NCBI RefSeq assembly: GCF_004028635.1
Contig: NZ_RQJW01000003.1
Location: forward strand, 1,405,983 to 1,469,982
Direction of reading: 5' to 3'
From: Streptomyces cyaneus
GTDB lineage: Bacteria > Actinomycetota > Actinomycetes > Streptomycetales > Streptomycetaceae
Length of the DNA: 64,000 nucleotides
The first letter of the stretch is position 1. Each line of letters opens with the position of its first letter. This document shows, one piece after another, positions 42,023 through 51,127 of this stretch. The position numbers were made by a program, and so were the translations under genes. Below the pieces are notes generated by a model. It searched no databases, was not told where the DNA came from, and saw only the letters and a list, made by a program, of their open reading frames with translations.

Positions 42023-42124
42023 TGTCTGTGCCCGAAAATCTCAGTTGATCTGGACCCTGGCGTATGAATACTGGCTGTCGTCTCAGTTGATCTGGTCTGC
42101 TTCCGGCGTTTTCGAATTGAACTG
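42023..42124 (+). repeat. Possible Tn7-like transposon end with repeated TnsB-type sites
   Basis: TGTCTGTGCCCGAAAA begins at 42023, the TGT start typical of Tn7-like ends. TCTCAGTTGATCTGG then occurs twice (42039-42053 and 42081-42095), with a third degenerate form TTGAACTGG at 42116-42124. Repeated transposase sites of this kind are seen in Tn7-like ends. The matching other end was not found. Confidence 0.55.
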
Positions 42125-42149
42125 GTGGAAGAGCCTGCGAGAGATGACC

Positions 42150-43040
42150 ATGCACGATGACCAAGTGGACGTGACCACCGAAATCGTTGCGACCTTGATC
42201 CAAGAACAGTTCCCTCAGTGGAGCGGCAAGACGATCCAACGCCTGCCGCCGACCGGGACGGTCAACGCCATCTTCCGCATCGGGAACGACCTCTCTGCAC
42301 GTTTCCCACTGCGTCTGGCCGACGCTGCCGAGGCGCTGGCGGTTCTGGAACAGGAAGCCCAGGCGAGCGCGGAGCTGGCACAGGTGTCTCGGTTCCCCGC
42401 CCCGGAACCCGTCGCCTTGGGAAAGCCTGGAGCGGGTTACCCCATGCCGTGGTCGGTCCAGACATGGCTGCCGGGAACGATCGCCTTTGATGCCGACCCG
42501 AGTGGGTCGGACGCGTTTGCCAAGGACCTTGCGGCCTTCATCGCAGCCCTGCGGGGCGCCGAGACGCGGGGGCGGTTTTTCAGCGGTGAAAGTCGTGGCG
42601 GCGTTCTCGCTCACCACGACGACTGGATGGCGAAGTGCTTCGAGGAGAGTAAGAGGCTGCTCGACGTGCCCCGGCTGCGCCAGGTGTGGAGCCGCTTTCG
42701 GGAGTTGCCACGCACGGGTGCCGACGTGATGAGCCATGGTGACTTGATTCCCGGCAATGTACTGGTCGCGGGAGACCGGCTCAGCGGCGTACTCGACACC
42801 GGCGGCTTCGGCCCGGCCGACCCCGCGCTGGATCTGGTCAGTGCCTGGCACCTGTTGCAGCCAGGCCCGCGGGAAGTGCTCCGGCGGACACTGGTCTGTG
42901 ACGATCTGGAGTGGGAGCGCGGCAAGGCATGGGCGTTCGAACAGGCGATGGGTGTTGTCTGGTACTACGTCGAGAGCAATCCGACGATGAGCAGAATGGG
43001 GCGCCGGACACTCGACCGCATCCTGCAGTCGATGGAGTGA
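42150..43040 (+). CDS. Aminoglycoside phosphotransferase-family kinase
   Basis: The 296-residue protein has the APH fold: GTVNAIFRIGNDLSARFP with the nucleotide strand, SHGDLIPGNVLV with the catalytic aspartate, and LDTGGFGPADPALDL with the metal-binding aspartate replaced in register by DTGG. Members phosphorylate aminoglycosides, macrolides or sugars; the true substrate is not known. Codon use is less G/C-biased than in its neighbours, and the gene begins just after a transposon end, so it is probably acquired. GAGAG is six bases before the ATG at 42150; the ATG at 42144 is an alternative. Confidence 0.82.
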   Translation: MHDDQVDVTTEIVATLIQEQFPQWSGKTIQRLPPTGTVNAIFRIGNDLSARFPLRLADAAEALAVLEQEAQASAELAQVSRFPAPEPVALGKPGAGYPMPWSVQTWLPGTIAFDADPSGSDAFAKDLAAFIAALRGAETRGRFFSGESRGGVLAHHDDWMAKCFEESKRLLDVPRLRQVWSRFRELPRTGADVMSHGDLIPGNVLVAGDRLSGVLDTGGFGPADPALDLVSAWHLLQPGPREVLRRTLVCDDLEWERGKAWAFEQAMGVVWYYVESNPTMSRMGRRTLDRILQSME

Positions 43041-43106
43041 TGTCGCCCCGATCGTAGGCCGTGACAGAGACGAACTGAGACAGGAGTCCGTGATCTACTG
43101 CCGGCC

Positions 43107-43757
43107 ATGCCGTTGCTGCTGCTCGACCTCGACAACACGCTGGTCGACCGCGACGCGGCCTTCCGTCTCGCCGCCGCCGACTTCCTCGCCGAGCACGGCC
43201 TGCCGGCCTCGGACCTCACGTGGCTGATGGCCACGGACGCCGGTGGGTACACCGCCCGCGATGAGCTGGCCGCAGCCATGACCGGCCGATACGGGGACGC
43301 CGTGCCGGCCACCGCCGTCCGAACCCTGCTCGACACCGGCGCCGCCGACCGCGTCCGGCTGGCGCACTCCTCCCGCCAGGCACTGGTGAACGCACAGACC
43401 GACGGCTGGACCTGCGTCATCGTCACCAACGGCCGCACCGTTCAGCAGGAGACGAAGATCCGCAACACCGGGCTCGACCGACTCGTCCAGGGCTGGGTCA
43501 TCTCCGAGGCCGTCGGCCACAAGAAGCCCGCACCGGAGATCTTCCAGGCGGCAGCCACAGCCGTCGGCGCCCCTCTGCGCGGCGCGTGGGTCATCGGCGA
43601 TTCACCGCACGCCGACATCGCCGGCGCCGACGCGCTCGGACTTCGCAGCGTGTGGGTGACGGACGGACGGCCCTGGACACACGGCTCCTGCCACCCCACC
43701 CACACGGCTCACGACGTCGCCTCCGCGATCAACCACGCCATCGGTACGCGGCCGTAG
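43107..43757 (+). CDS. HAD-superfamily hydrolase
   Basis: The 216-residue phosphatase-like protein has all HAD motifs: DLDNTLVD at residues 6-13 with the nucleophilic aspartate, VTNGR as motif II, GHKKPAPEIF as motif III with its lysine, and GDSPHADIAGA as motif IV. The cap is of the small C1 type. It should dephosphorylate a small metabolite; the substrate is unknown. No ribosome binding site is obvious before the ATG. Confidence 0.9.
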   Translation: MPLLLLDLDNTLVDRDAAFRLAAADFLAEHGLPASDLTWLMATDAGGYTARDELAAAMTGRYGDAVPATAVRTLLDTGAADRVRLAHSSRQALVNAQTDGWTCVIVTNGRTVQQETKIRNTGLDRLVQGWVISEAVGHKKPAPEIFQAAATAVGAPLRGAWVIGDSPHADIAGADALGLRSVWVTDGRPWTHGSCHPTHTAHDVASAINHAIGTRP

Positions 43758-43852
43758 GGTGCCGTCGATCGCGGCCCGCCCTCCCGAAATCGGTCCAGCG
43801 CCCCCGAATTGGCCTTGGCCGCCTCCTTGCCGCACCCTCTAGCGTCGGCGTC

Positions 43853-44662
43853 ATGCGGATTCGAATCGTCGATGCCTTCACCGACCGCCCCTTCGCCGGC
43901 AACCCGGCCGGGGTCCTGCTGCTCGACGCCTTCCCGGAGGACGACTGGCTCCAGAAGGTGGCCATGGAGGTCAATCACGCCGAGACGGCGTTCGCGCACC
44001 GGCTGGACACGGGCGGGGAAGCCGACTGGGCGCTGCGGTGGTTCACTCCCGTCGCCGAGGTGGCGATGTGCGGGCACGCCACGCTGGCCACGGCCCACGT
44101 GCTGCACAGCACCGGCGCCCACGAGGGGCCCGTGCGGTTCGCCACCCGCAGTGGCGTCCTCGTCGCCACACCCCGCGAGGACGGCTCCCTCACGCTCGAC
44201 TTCCCGACCGCTCCGCTCACGCCGGTCGAGGTGCCGGACGGAGTCGCGCAAGCCCTCGGCGCCGAGCCGCTCGCCGCCTTCGACACCGGCCCGAACGTCG
44301 GCGACCTGCTCATCGAACTCGCCGACGAGAAGACGGTCCACGCCCTGACCCCCGACCACAAGGCCCTCGGCGCCTACTCCGAGCGCGGCATCATCGCCAC
44401 CGCCCGCGCCGAGGACCCCACCCGGGGCTACGACTTCGTCTCCCGCTGTTTCTTCCCGAACGTCGGCATCGACGAGGACCCCGTCACCGGCAGCGCCCAC
44501 ACGGCCCTCGCTCCCTTCTGGTCCGAGCGCCTCGGCCGGGCCGAACTCACCGGCCTGCAGGCCTCACCGCGCTCCGGCCGCGTCCGCACCGAACTGCGCG
44601 GCGACCGCACCCTGCTGAGCGGCAGCGCGGTGACCGTCATCGAGGGGGAGTTGATCGCCTAG
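43853..44662 (+). CDS. PhzF-family isomerase/epimerase-like protein
   Basis: The 269-residue protein has the PhzF/DapF fold: IRIVDAFTDRPFAGNPAGVLLLD, then NHAETAFAHR, whose glutamate is the conserved catalytic acid, LRWFTPVAEVAMCGHATLATAHVL, and NVGIDEDPVTGSAHTALAPFW. In phenazine synthesis PhzF isomerises a chorismate derivative, but there are no other phenazine genes here, so this is a generic member. The gene ends before a strong hairpin. Confidence 0.9.
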   Translation: MRIRIVDAFTDRPFAGNPAGVLLLDAFPEDDWLQKVAMEVNHAETAFAHRLDTGGEADWALRWFTPVAEVAMCGHATLATAHVLHSTGAHEGPVRFATRSGVLVATPREDGSLTLDFPTAPLTPVEVPDGVAQALGAEPLAAFDTGPNVGDLLIELADEKTVHALTPDHKALGAYSERGIIATARAEDPTRGYDFVSRCFFPNVGIDEDPVTGSAHTALAPFWSERLGRAELTGLQASPRSGRVRTELRGDRTLLSGSAVTVIEGELIA

Positions 44663-44664
44663 GC

Positions 44665-44735
44665 GGGTCGGCATTCGGTCATGCCAGGCCGGCATTGGGT
44701 CGGCAGGGCCGGCATACGGTCGGCAGGGCCGACCA
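44665..44735. repeat. Direct repeats after the PhzF-like gene
   Basis: GGTCGGCAGGGCCGGCAT-like units of about 20 bp occur three to four times just after the PhzF stop. Confidence 0.55.
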
Positions 44736-44746
44736 GCCATGACGAA

Positions 44747-44775
44747 GGGGGCGTACGAGGCCGTCGTACGCCCCC
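44747..44775. terminator. Bidirectional terminator between PhzF and CPBP genes
   Basis: GGGGGCGTACGA (44747-44758), five-base loop, TCGTACGCCCCC (44764-44775): a perfect 12-bp stem between convergent genes. Confidence 0.82.
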
Positions 44776-44785
44776 TCGACGAGGC

Positions 44786-45565
44786 TCACGCCGTCGGCAG
44801 CCACCCCACCTTCCCGGCCAGCAGCGCATACCCCACGAACGCCCCTATGTCGAGCAGGGAATGCGCCACGACCAGGGGACCCACCCGACCCCAGCGCCGG
44901 TACAGGTAGACGAACACCACGCCCATCGCCATATTGCCCAGGAAGCCGCCGATGCCCTGGTAGAGGTGGTAGGAGCCGCGCAGTACGGAACTGGCCATCA
45001 GCGCGGTGCCGGGCGTCCAGCCCAACTGGCCCAGTCGGCGCAGCAGATAGCCGACCACGATGACCTCTTCGAGGATCGCGTTCTGCAGGGCGGACAGGAT
45101 CAGCACCGGGTACTTCCACCACACGTCGGGCAGGGCCTCGGGCACCACGGTGAGGTTGAAGCCGAGTCCACGGGCGGCCAGGTAGAAGGCGATTCCGGTG
45201 CTGCCGATCACCGCAGCGACGGCCGCTCCACGGCCGAGGTCCGGCCAGGGGCGAGTGCGGTCGAAGCCGAGGGTGCGCAGGCTCTGTCCCTCGCGCAGCA
45301 GGAAGTGCGCGACGAGGGCGACGGGAATCAGCGCAGTGGTGATTCCGAAGAGCTGCCAGGCGAGATCCAGCCAGGGCCGGCCCGGCGCGGCCGAGGCGTT
45401 GAGGGTGGCTGCCTGATCCTTCAGACCGCCCGGTTTGGTGACCGAACCGATAAAACTGATCAGGGCGGACACACCGCTCGCACCGAGCGAAAGCCCCAGA
45501 ACGAGCAGCGTCTCATCACGGAGAATCCGTCGCTCGGGCCGCTCGTGCGGAAAAGAATCGGCCAC
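44786..45565 (-). CDS. CPBP-family intramembrane metalloprotease
   Basis: The 259-residue membrane protein has about eight hydrophobic segments. NAILEEVIVVGYLLRRLGQLG contains the EExxxxxY form of motif 1 of CPBP (Abi/Rce1-type) proteases; GSYHLYQG is motif 2 with a histidine, and VVAHSLLDI is motif 3. These residues form the metal-dependent active site within the membrane. The substrate is unknown; in actinomycetes some members lie near lipoprotein genes, and here the next gene encodes a membrane-anchored solute-binding protein. GAGG lies eight bases before the GTG at 45565. Confidence 0.84.
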   Translation of the reverse strand: MADSFPHERPERRILRDETLLVLGLSLGASGVSALISFIGSVTKPGGLKDQAATLNASAAPGRPWLDLAWQLFGITTALIPVALVAHFLLREGQSLRTLGFDRTRPWPDLGRGAAVAAVIGSTGIAFYLAARGLGFNLTVVPEALPDVWWKYPVLILSALQNAILEEVIVVGYLLRRLGQLGWTPGTALMASSVLRGSYHLYQGIGGFLGNMAMGVVFVYLYRRWGRVGPLVVAHSLLDIGAFVGYALLAGKVGWLPTA

Positions 45566-45780
45566 GGGGCCTGCCTCGCCCTGCACTCCTGCCTCCAGTT
45601 GAGTAATCCCGCCTCATCCTCATCACCGCGCCGCTAGGGTCTCGAAAGCAGTTACGAAGACCGTGCGCGACAGGCCGTTGGGGGGACGGGCGCCGTACGG
45701 GGCGTACCGCCCCTTTGCCTGCCATACGGCCGGACTCCGGCACGAGGTTCAGCAGGGCAACAGGGAGGGGCACCACCGTC

Positions 45781-47580
45781 ATGGGACGTCACAGCTTGCC
45801 CGATCAGTATGGGGCGGGCGGCAGCGCCCCCCGCCGACGCGACCCCCGCCGGCCCGACCCCCGCCGACGGACACGCCGCCGTACGGTGGCCGTCGCGACG
45901 GTCCTGGTCCTGGCCGTCGCAGGCGGCATGGCCGCCGCGGTCAAGGGCGGGCTGCTCTCCTTCGGCTCCTCCTGCCAGGACGACCCGGTGCGGCTGACCC
46001 TGGCCGTCTCCCCCGACCTGGCCCCCGCCCTCGAAGCGGCGGCGAAGCAGGCCCGGGACGCCGACCTCACCTCCGACGGCCGGTGCGTCGCCGTGACGGT
46101 GAGCGCGCAGGAGCCGTACAAGGTCGCGGACACGCTCCTGGCGGGCGAGGACCCCGACGCGCAGGTGTGGGTCCCGGACTCGGATGTGTGGATCCAGCGG
46201 CTCACGGCGGACGGCGGCACGGCCCAGGTCTCCACGGTGGGCCAGGTCGCCTCCACGCCGGTCGGGGTGGCGATGGTGCCCGCGGCGGCGAAGTCGCTGG
46301 GGTGGCCGAAGAAGACGTACGGCTGGCTGGAGCTGGCCGGTGCCGGCCTGCGCGACGACTCACTGCGCCTCGGCGCGGCCGACCCCACCCGCAGCGCGAC
46401 GGGGCTGCTCGCCCTCACCCGGCTGAGCTCGGCCGCCGCCGGGGTCGAGGGTGGGGACATCCAGGCCGCGGCGCTGATGAAGGCGCTGTCGCAGCGCGTC
46501 TCCGACAGTGACGGCCAGGTCCTGGACACCCTGCCGCGCGACTCCTCCGGCACGGAGCAGGGCAACCCGAAGCGGAACCAGGCGCTGGTCGTCAGCGAGC
46601 AGACGGCGTACACGTACAACTCCAGGGCGGACGGCGGCAGCCTGGACTTCTTCCATCCGAAGGACGGCTCGCCCCGGCTCGACTACCCGTACACGCTCCT
46701 CGAAGAGACGGGGCTGACGACCGACGAGAGCCGGGCCGCGATCCGGTTCATGAGCTACCTGCGTGATCCCCGACAGCAGCGGCTGCTGGAGCGGTACGGC
46801 TTCCGGACCTCCGACGACGAGGTCTCGGACGCTCTGGTCGCTCGGGCCGGTGGCAGCAGCCCGCAGCCGTACGCCAAGCCGCCGGGCCGGCCGGCCTCGG
46901 AGGTCGCCCTCCAGGAGGCGCTCGGGGTGTGGACGATCACCGTGCAGAGCGCGCGGATCACGACGGTCGTGGACGCCTCCGCGTCCATGTCCGAGCCGGT
47001 TGCGGGCACGGGGCGGTCCCGGATGGACGTCACCAAGGCGTCGCTGCTCCAGGCTCTCGCCACGTTCACGCCCGACGACGAGGTCGGTCTGTGGGACTTC
47101 TCCACCAAGCTGGACGGCGACAAGGACTACCGCGTCCGCGTGCCGACCGAGCGGCTCGGCGCCCCGAAGGGCGAGGGCACCCAGCGCGACCGCCTGTCCA
47201 CGGCGTTCGGCGACCTGGCGCCGGTGCCCAACGGCGCGACCGGCCTGTACGACACCACGCTGGCCGCGTACAAGGAGGCGACGGCCTCCTATGCCAAGGG
47301 CAAGTTCAATGCCCTGGTGATCCTCACCGACGGCGTCAACGAAGACCCGGGCAGCATCTCGCGCACCGACCTCATCGCCCAGCTGGAGCGGCTGACCAGC
47401 CCTGAGCGCCCGGTCCCCCTCATCATGATCGCCGTCGGCCCCGACGCCGACCGCGAGGGGGCCGACCGCATCGCCGAGGCGACGGGAGGCTCGGGCCACG
47501 AGGTGACGGACCCGTCCCAGATCCAGTCGGTGATCCTCAAGGCGATCGTCGAGGCGGGGACCCCGGGCAGGCAGGGCTGA
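45781..47580 (+). CDS. Membrane-anchored solute-binding/von Willebrand A fusion protein
   Basis: The 599-residue protein has an Arg-rich start and one membrane segment (VAVATVLVLAVAGGMAAAV), then an extracellular region. The first part resembles extracellular solute-binding proteins (VRLTLAVSPDLAPALEAAA; DAQVWVPDSDVWIQRL; TYGWLELAGAGLRDDSLRLG). From about residue 390 it is a VWA domain with an almost complete metal site, DASASM at 398-403, and later ILTDGVNED. It may sense a ligand and bind another protein. GGGAGGGG precedes the ATG. The next gene is convergent. Confidence 0.85.
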   Translation: MGRHSLPDQYGAGGSAPRRRDPRRPDPRRRTRRRTVAVATVLVLAVAGGMAAAVKGGLLSFGSSCQDDPVRLTLAVSPDLAPALEAAAKQARDADLTSDGRCVAVTVSAQEPYKVADTLLAGEDPDAQVWVPDSDVWIQRLTADGGTAQVSTVGQVASTPVGVAMVPAAAKSLGWPKKTYGWLELAGAGLRDDSLRLGAADPTRSATGLLALTRLSSAAAGVEGGDIQAAALMKALSQRVSDSDGQVLDTLPRDSSGTEQGNPKRNQALVVSEQTAYTYNSRADGGSLDFFHPKDGSPRLDYPYTLLEETGLTTDESRAAIRFMSYLRDPRQQRLLERYGFRTSDDEVSDALVARAGGSSPQPYAKPPGRPASEVALQEALGVWTITVQSARITTVVDASASMSEPVAGTGRSRMDVTKASLLQALATFTPDDEVGLWDFSTKLDGDKDYRVRVPTERLGAPKGEGTQRDRLSTAFGDLAPVPNGATGLYDTTLAAYKEATASYAKGKFNALVILTDGVNEDPGSISRTDLIAQLERLTSPERPVPLIMIAVGPDADREGADRIAEATGGSGHEVTDPSQIQSVILKAIVEAGTPGRQG

Positions 47581-47591
47581 CGGACCTGACT

Positions 47592-47641
47592 CGGCCGGGC
47601 GCCCCGGCATTCGTCCCGGCCGGGCGCCTCGGCGTTCGTCC
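47592..47641. repeat. 25-bp tandem duplication between convergent genes
   Basis: Two copies of a 25-bp unit beginning CGGCCGGGCGCC (47592-47616 and 47617-47641) with two differences, between the VWA and GCS2 stops. GC-rich dyads inside may act as terminators. Confidence 0.7.
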
Positions 47642-47647
47642 CGGCCG

Positions 47648-49165
47648 TCACCCCAGCGGCACCGGCTCCAGCAACCCCACCGGCCAGGTGTGCACCGGAT
47701 CCCCGCGGTGCATCAGCTCGCGGTACCGGCGGGTCGTCGCCGCCAGTGCCGCCTCCCGGCTCAGCCCCGACTCCAGTGCCCGATGGAAGGTGGCCGACTG
47801 CCAGGACGCCCCGTTCATGCGCCTGCGGCACCGCTCCTCGATGACCCCGAGGTAGAGATCCCGGTCGGCCGACTCGACTCCCCACGCCTCCAGGCCGACC
47901 TCGGCCAGCGGCAGCAGCTCGTCGCGTACGAGGCTCACCGCGTCGACCTCGGTCGTCCCGCCGTACCGCCCCCGACGGGGCCAGCGCAGCCGCGCGTCGA
48001 TGCCGTACTTGCACGCCGCGTCGAAGTTGGCGGCCGCCGCCTCGAAGGGCATCCGGGTCCACACCGGCCGTGACTCCTCGGCGAGGGCGCGGACGACGCC
48101 GTAGTAGAAGGCCGCGTTGGCGATGACGTCCGTGACAGTGGGCCCGGCAGGCAGCACGCGGTTCTCCACGCGCAGATGCGGGACGCCGTCGGCGATGCCG
48201 TAGACCGGGCGGTTCCAGCGGTACACGGTGCCGTTGTGCAGGACGAGTTCGGCGAGCTTGGGTACGCCGCCGGCGTCGAGGACGGCGAGCGGGTCCTCGT
48301 CGTCGCAGATCGGCAGCAGGGCCGGGAAGAAGCGCAGGTTCTCCTCGAAGAGGTCGTACGCGGAGGAGATCCACCGCTCCCCGAACCAGGTGCGCGGCCG
48401 TACGCCCTGGGCCTGGAGCTCGGGCGGGCGGGTGTCGGTGGACTGCTGGAACAGCGGTGGGCGGGACTCGCGCCACAGCTCCCGCCCGAAGAGGAAGGGC
48501 GAGTTGGCGCCCACGGCGACCTGAGCCGCGGCGACCGCCTGGGCCGCGTTCCACACGTCGGCGAAGCGGCCCGGGGTGACCTGGAGGTGCAGCTGCACGG
48601 AGGTGCAGGCGGCCTCGGGTGCGATCGACTTCGACGTGCACGTCAGATGCTCCACGCCGTCGATGTCGAGCGTGAAGTCCTCGCCGCGGGCGGCCACGAT
48701 CTGGTCGTTCAGGAGGGCGTAGCGATCGACGTCGGAGAGGTTCGAGGAGACCAGGTCGTCGCGGTCGAGGGTCGGCAGAATGCCGATCATCACGATTCCC
48801 GCGTCGAGCTCACCGGCTTTTCGGTCGGCATATGCCAGTGATGTACGGAGTTCCTCGGCGAGCCGGTCGAATACCCGCCCCTGCAATCGATGTGGGGCTA
48901 TGTTGACTTCCAGATTGAACATGGCGAGTTCTGTTTGGAAGTCGCGGCTCGCGATCCGCTCGAGTACCTGTCCATTCAACATTCTTGGCATACCGTCGGC
49001 ACCGGTGAGATTCAACTCGATCTCCAGCCCCATGAGGTTCTTGGGGCGGTCGAACCGCTTCGCCTCCAGCAGCCGCTCCAGACCCGTCAGGCACTGCCGC
49101 AGCTTGTGGCGGTAGCGCTGGCGATCGGACAGATCGAACCGACCTGCCACGACCTTCTCCCCCAT
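47648..49165 (-). CDS. GCS2-family glutamate-cysteine ligase-like protein
   Basis: The 505-residue protein fits the GCS2/YbdK-like glutamate-cysteine ligase group: NLMGLEIELNLTGADG near residues 43-58, ELAMFNLEVNIAPHRLQG, CTSVQLHLQVTPGRFADVWN, and HNGTVYRWNRPVY followed by PHLRVENRVLPAGPT. These carboxylate-amine ligases join glutamate to an amine with ATP. Actinomycetes use mycothiol instead of glutathione, so the real substrate may not be cysteine. GAGGAGGG lies before the ATG. It is convergent with the VWA gene. Confidence 0.85.
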   Translation of the reverse strand: MGEKVVAGRFDLSDRQRYRHKLRQCLTGLERLLEAKRFDRPKNLMGLEIELNLTGADGMPRMLNGQVLERIASRDFQTELAMFNLEVNIAPHRLQGRVFDRLAEELRTSLAYADRKAGELDAGIVMIGILPTLDRDDLVSSNLSDVDRYALLNDQIVAARGEDFTLDIDGVEHLTCTSKSIAPEAACTSVQLHLQVTPGRFADVWNAAQAVAAAQVAVGANSPFLFGRELWRESRPPLFQQSTDTRPPELQAQGVRPRTWFGERWISSAYDLFEENLRFFPALLPICDDEDPLAVLDAGGVPKLAELVLHNGTVYRWNRPVYGIADGVPHLRVENRVLPAGPTVTDVIANAAFYYGVVRALAEESRPVWTRMPFEAAAANFDAACKYGIDARLRWPRRGRYGGTTEVDAVSLVRDELLPLAEVGLEAWGVESADRDLYLGVIEERCRRRMNGASWQSATFHRALESGLSREAALAATTRRYRELMHRGDPVHTWPVGLLEPVPLG

Positions 49166-49738
49166 CGAAGCTTCCCTCCTCGGATGGGCGGACTCTAGGG
49201 CCCGCCCGGCGGATCCGGCCGCCGGTCTCCCGGGTCAGGTGGGATGATGCCCAGCCGAAGCGATCGATAACGTCCCGCGCGAGGCCGACGCCCGCTAGGC
49301 TGTCGGAGGTGACCGGCGGCACATTCACCAGGCATGGACCACTGTGCAGTTTCGGTCGGCTCACGAACTCGTGAAAAACGCCGATGACAATTGGCCGACC
49401 GCAGCCGGGGCATTTTCCGAGGTCATCGCCGCAGGACCGGCTGGGAATCGGGATGATTCCCGCATATCGCCGACCGAATGAACCCTTGCCGGGTGCACCA
49501 AAAGCGGTTAGACGAAACACCGTCTGAACACTCGTCGTATAAACTCCGCAATCAAGGCAGAGGGTTGGCGCCCGCGGTCCAGGACCTGCCGTCCAGGTGA
49601 CGTACGGCAGGCCTCACCCACGTCTCTCGCTCACAGACCCCGGCCCCCGCCTCTCTGACCTTCGTGAGCTGACAGCGCCGTCCGCCCCCGCCACGCCCTC
49701 GCGCCACCGTGCCTGTCGAACGAGAGAGGCGACCCACC
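49166..49738. other. Long intergenic region, AT-richer, possible promoter near 49540
   Basis: About 570 bases. 49330-49560 is less GC-rich than the rest and holds TATAAA (49539-49544) as a possible -10 for the gene at 49739. No gene or RNA is recognisable. Confidence 0.4.
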
Positions 49739-50332
49739 ATGCCGCTGCATGTCCCCCCGGCTCCCGCGCCCGCACTTCGCTCCGTCCTGACCGCACTCAG
49801 CTCGCCCACCGCGGTCCTCGAGGCCCGAACTCCCTCCCTGCGCGCCGCCCAGGGGCCCGCGACCCCCGAACTCCCGCTGCCCGTCCATGTCGTGGACGAG
49901 ATCACCCCGGCAGGGGTGGCCGCGACCCGACTGGCCGGCTGGCGTTTCCTGATCCGCTGCGGCGACCGCGCGGTGGCCGCGGCCGAGACCCGGCTGACCC
50001 CGGACGGCTGGGCCTTCTCGCACTTCTTCGAGGGCCCCTACATCGCTTCCACCGAGCGGGCGCTGCGCCAGGCAGAGACGATCACGCAGGCCTACCAACC
50101 GCGCCTGCTGTCGTTCCCCGCCCTCTACATGCTGACCCTCTGGTTGCACAGCGACTGCACCGCGGACGGCACCACCGGGCACCCCGACGGCACGGACATC
50201 CTCGTGCCGCTGGCCCCGGCCCCGCCCGGCATCGCGGCCCACGTGCCGCACCGGGTCGCCGAACTGCTCCCGGTGCTCACACATCGGGCGACCCCGGCTC
50301 CACTGCCTCCACTACTCGGTTCGCCCGCCTGA
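49739..50332 (+). CDS. Hypothetical protein (197 aa)
   Basis: I do not recognise this protein family. The middle of the protein has an ordered appearance, LAGWRFLIRCGDRAVAAAETRLT and WAFSHFFEGPYIASTERALRQAE, followed by FPALYMLTLWLHSD; both ends are Pro/Ala-rich and probably disordered. There is no signal peptide or membrane segment. GAGAGAGG lies nine bases before the ATG. Codon use is normal for the genome. I believe similar proteins occur in other streptomycetes, but no function is known to me. Confidence 0.7.
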   Translation: MPLHVPPAPAPALRSVLTALSSPTAVLEARTPSLRAAQGPATPELPLPVHVVDEITPAGVAATRLAGWRFLIRCGDRAVAAAETRLTPDGWAFSHFFEGPYIASTERALRQAETITQAYQPRLLSFPALYMLTLWLHSDCTADGTTGHPDGTDILVPLAPAPPGIAAHVPHRVAELLPVLTHRATPAPLPPLLGSPA

Positions 50333-50776
50333 CAGCGCACCGCGCGAGCGGCTCCGTACCCCGCTGCCCGATTCCGGGTGGCGGGGTACGGCGCTGTTTG
50401 CGGTGGGATCGGAGCGGTGGGATTAGGCTCGTACGGGACAAGAAAAACACGCACACACGAACCGTAAATAACTCGTACGAGCGAGAATGCGCTCGAATGA
50501 GCCCCCAAGTCCCCCGACCCCTCCGGACTAGCCCCATCCGACCACTTCGAACCACCCGAAGTGACAGTGCAGTTGGAATGAACCGTCCGCGCTGGCGATG
50601 CGTCATCAACCTGTGAGAAGCGGTGCTGCGAAATGCCTGCGGATTCACGCCCGTGGGGCAACACTGGGTTCCGACCGACCAATCACAAACGGGGGGCGGC
50701 CATGAACGAAGCTTCACGCCGCGAAACAGACACCACAGCCACTTCACACATCACGACAGAGCGAAAGATCCCATCC
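50333..50776. other. Intergenic region with CTCGTACGAG palindrome
   Basis: About 440 bases. CTCGTACGAG (50472-50481) is a perfect 10-bp palindrome, followed by GAGCG/CGCTC arms. The stretch 50440-50500 is AT-richer. A regulatory role for the DUF5999 gene is possible. Confidence 0.4.
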
Positions 50777-50983
50777 ATGTGCCAGCACCAGCCACCGTGC
50801 CCCTCAGCCGACTCCGCCGACCGGGAATCCGCCCGTCTCGTGGCGCACCACCCGGAGCAGGGATGGAGCCTGCTGTGCAACGGTGTTCTGCTCTTCGAGG
50901 ACACCGGTGAGCTCCTGCCGGACGGTCAGATCATCGCCCCGCACCGTCCGCTGGGCACCGGCAAGGTGATGACCGCCGCGTAA
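50777..50983 (+). CDS. DUF5999 small protein
   Basis: The 68-residue protein begins MCQHQPPCPSADSADRESA and continues LVAHHPEQGWSLLCNGVLLF, EDTGELLPDGQIIAPHRPL, the whole of the DUF5999 family. The two cysteines and His in CQHQPPC may bind a metal. The family is small and found mostly in actinomycetes; its function is unknown. The ATG at 50777 matches the usual start; an in-frame ATG at 50703 after a G-rich run would add 25 residues. Confidence 0.78.
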   Translation: MCQHQPPCPSADSADRESARLVAHHPEQGWSLLCNGVLLFEDTGELLPDGQIIAPHRPLGTGKVMTAA

Positions 50984-51127
50984 GGCCTGCCGGCGGACCA
51001 CGCCGGAGAGCCCGCACCACCGGGCGCCGAGACGGACGCCCGGCGTACCCCAGGGGCCGGTCGCAGACCCTGACTGCGAGCCGGCCCCGATGTGTGTCCG
51101 GGGCCGGTCACCCACCGTAGTCGGGGC

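Noticed and set aside
43853..44662. Phenazine biosynthesis cluster around the PhzF-like gene
   Set aside because: No phzA/B/D/E/G neighbours; PhzF-like proteins are widespread outside phenazine producers.
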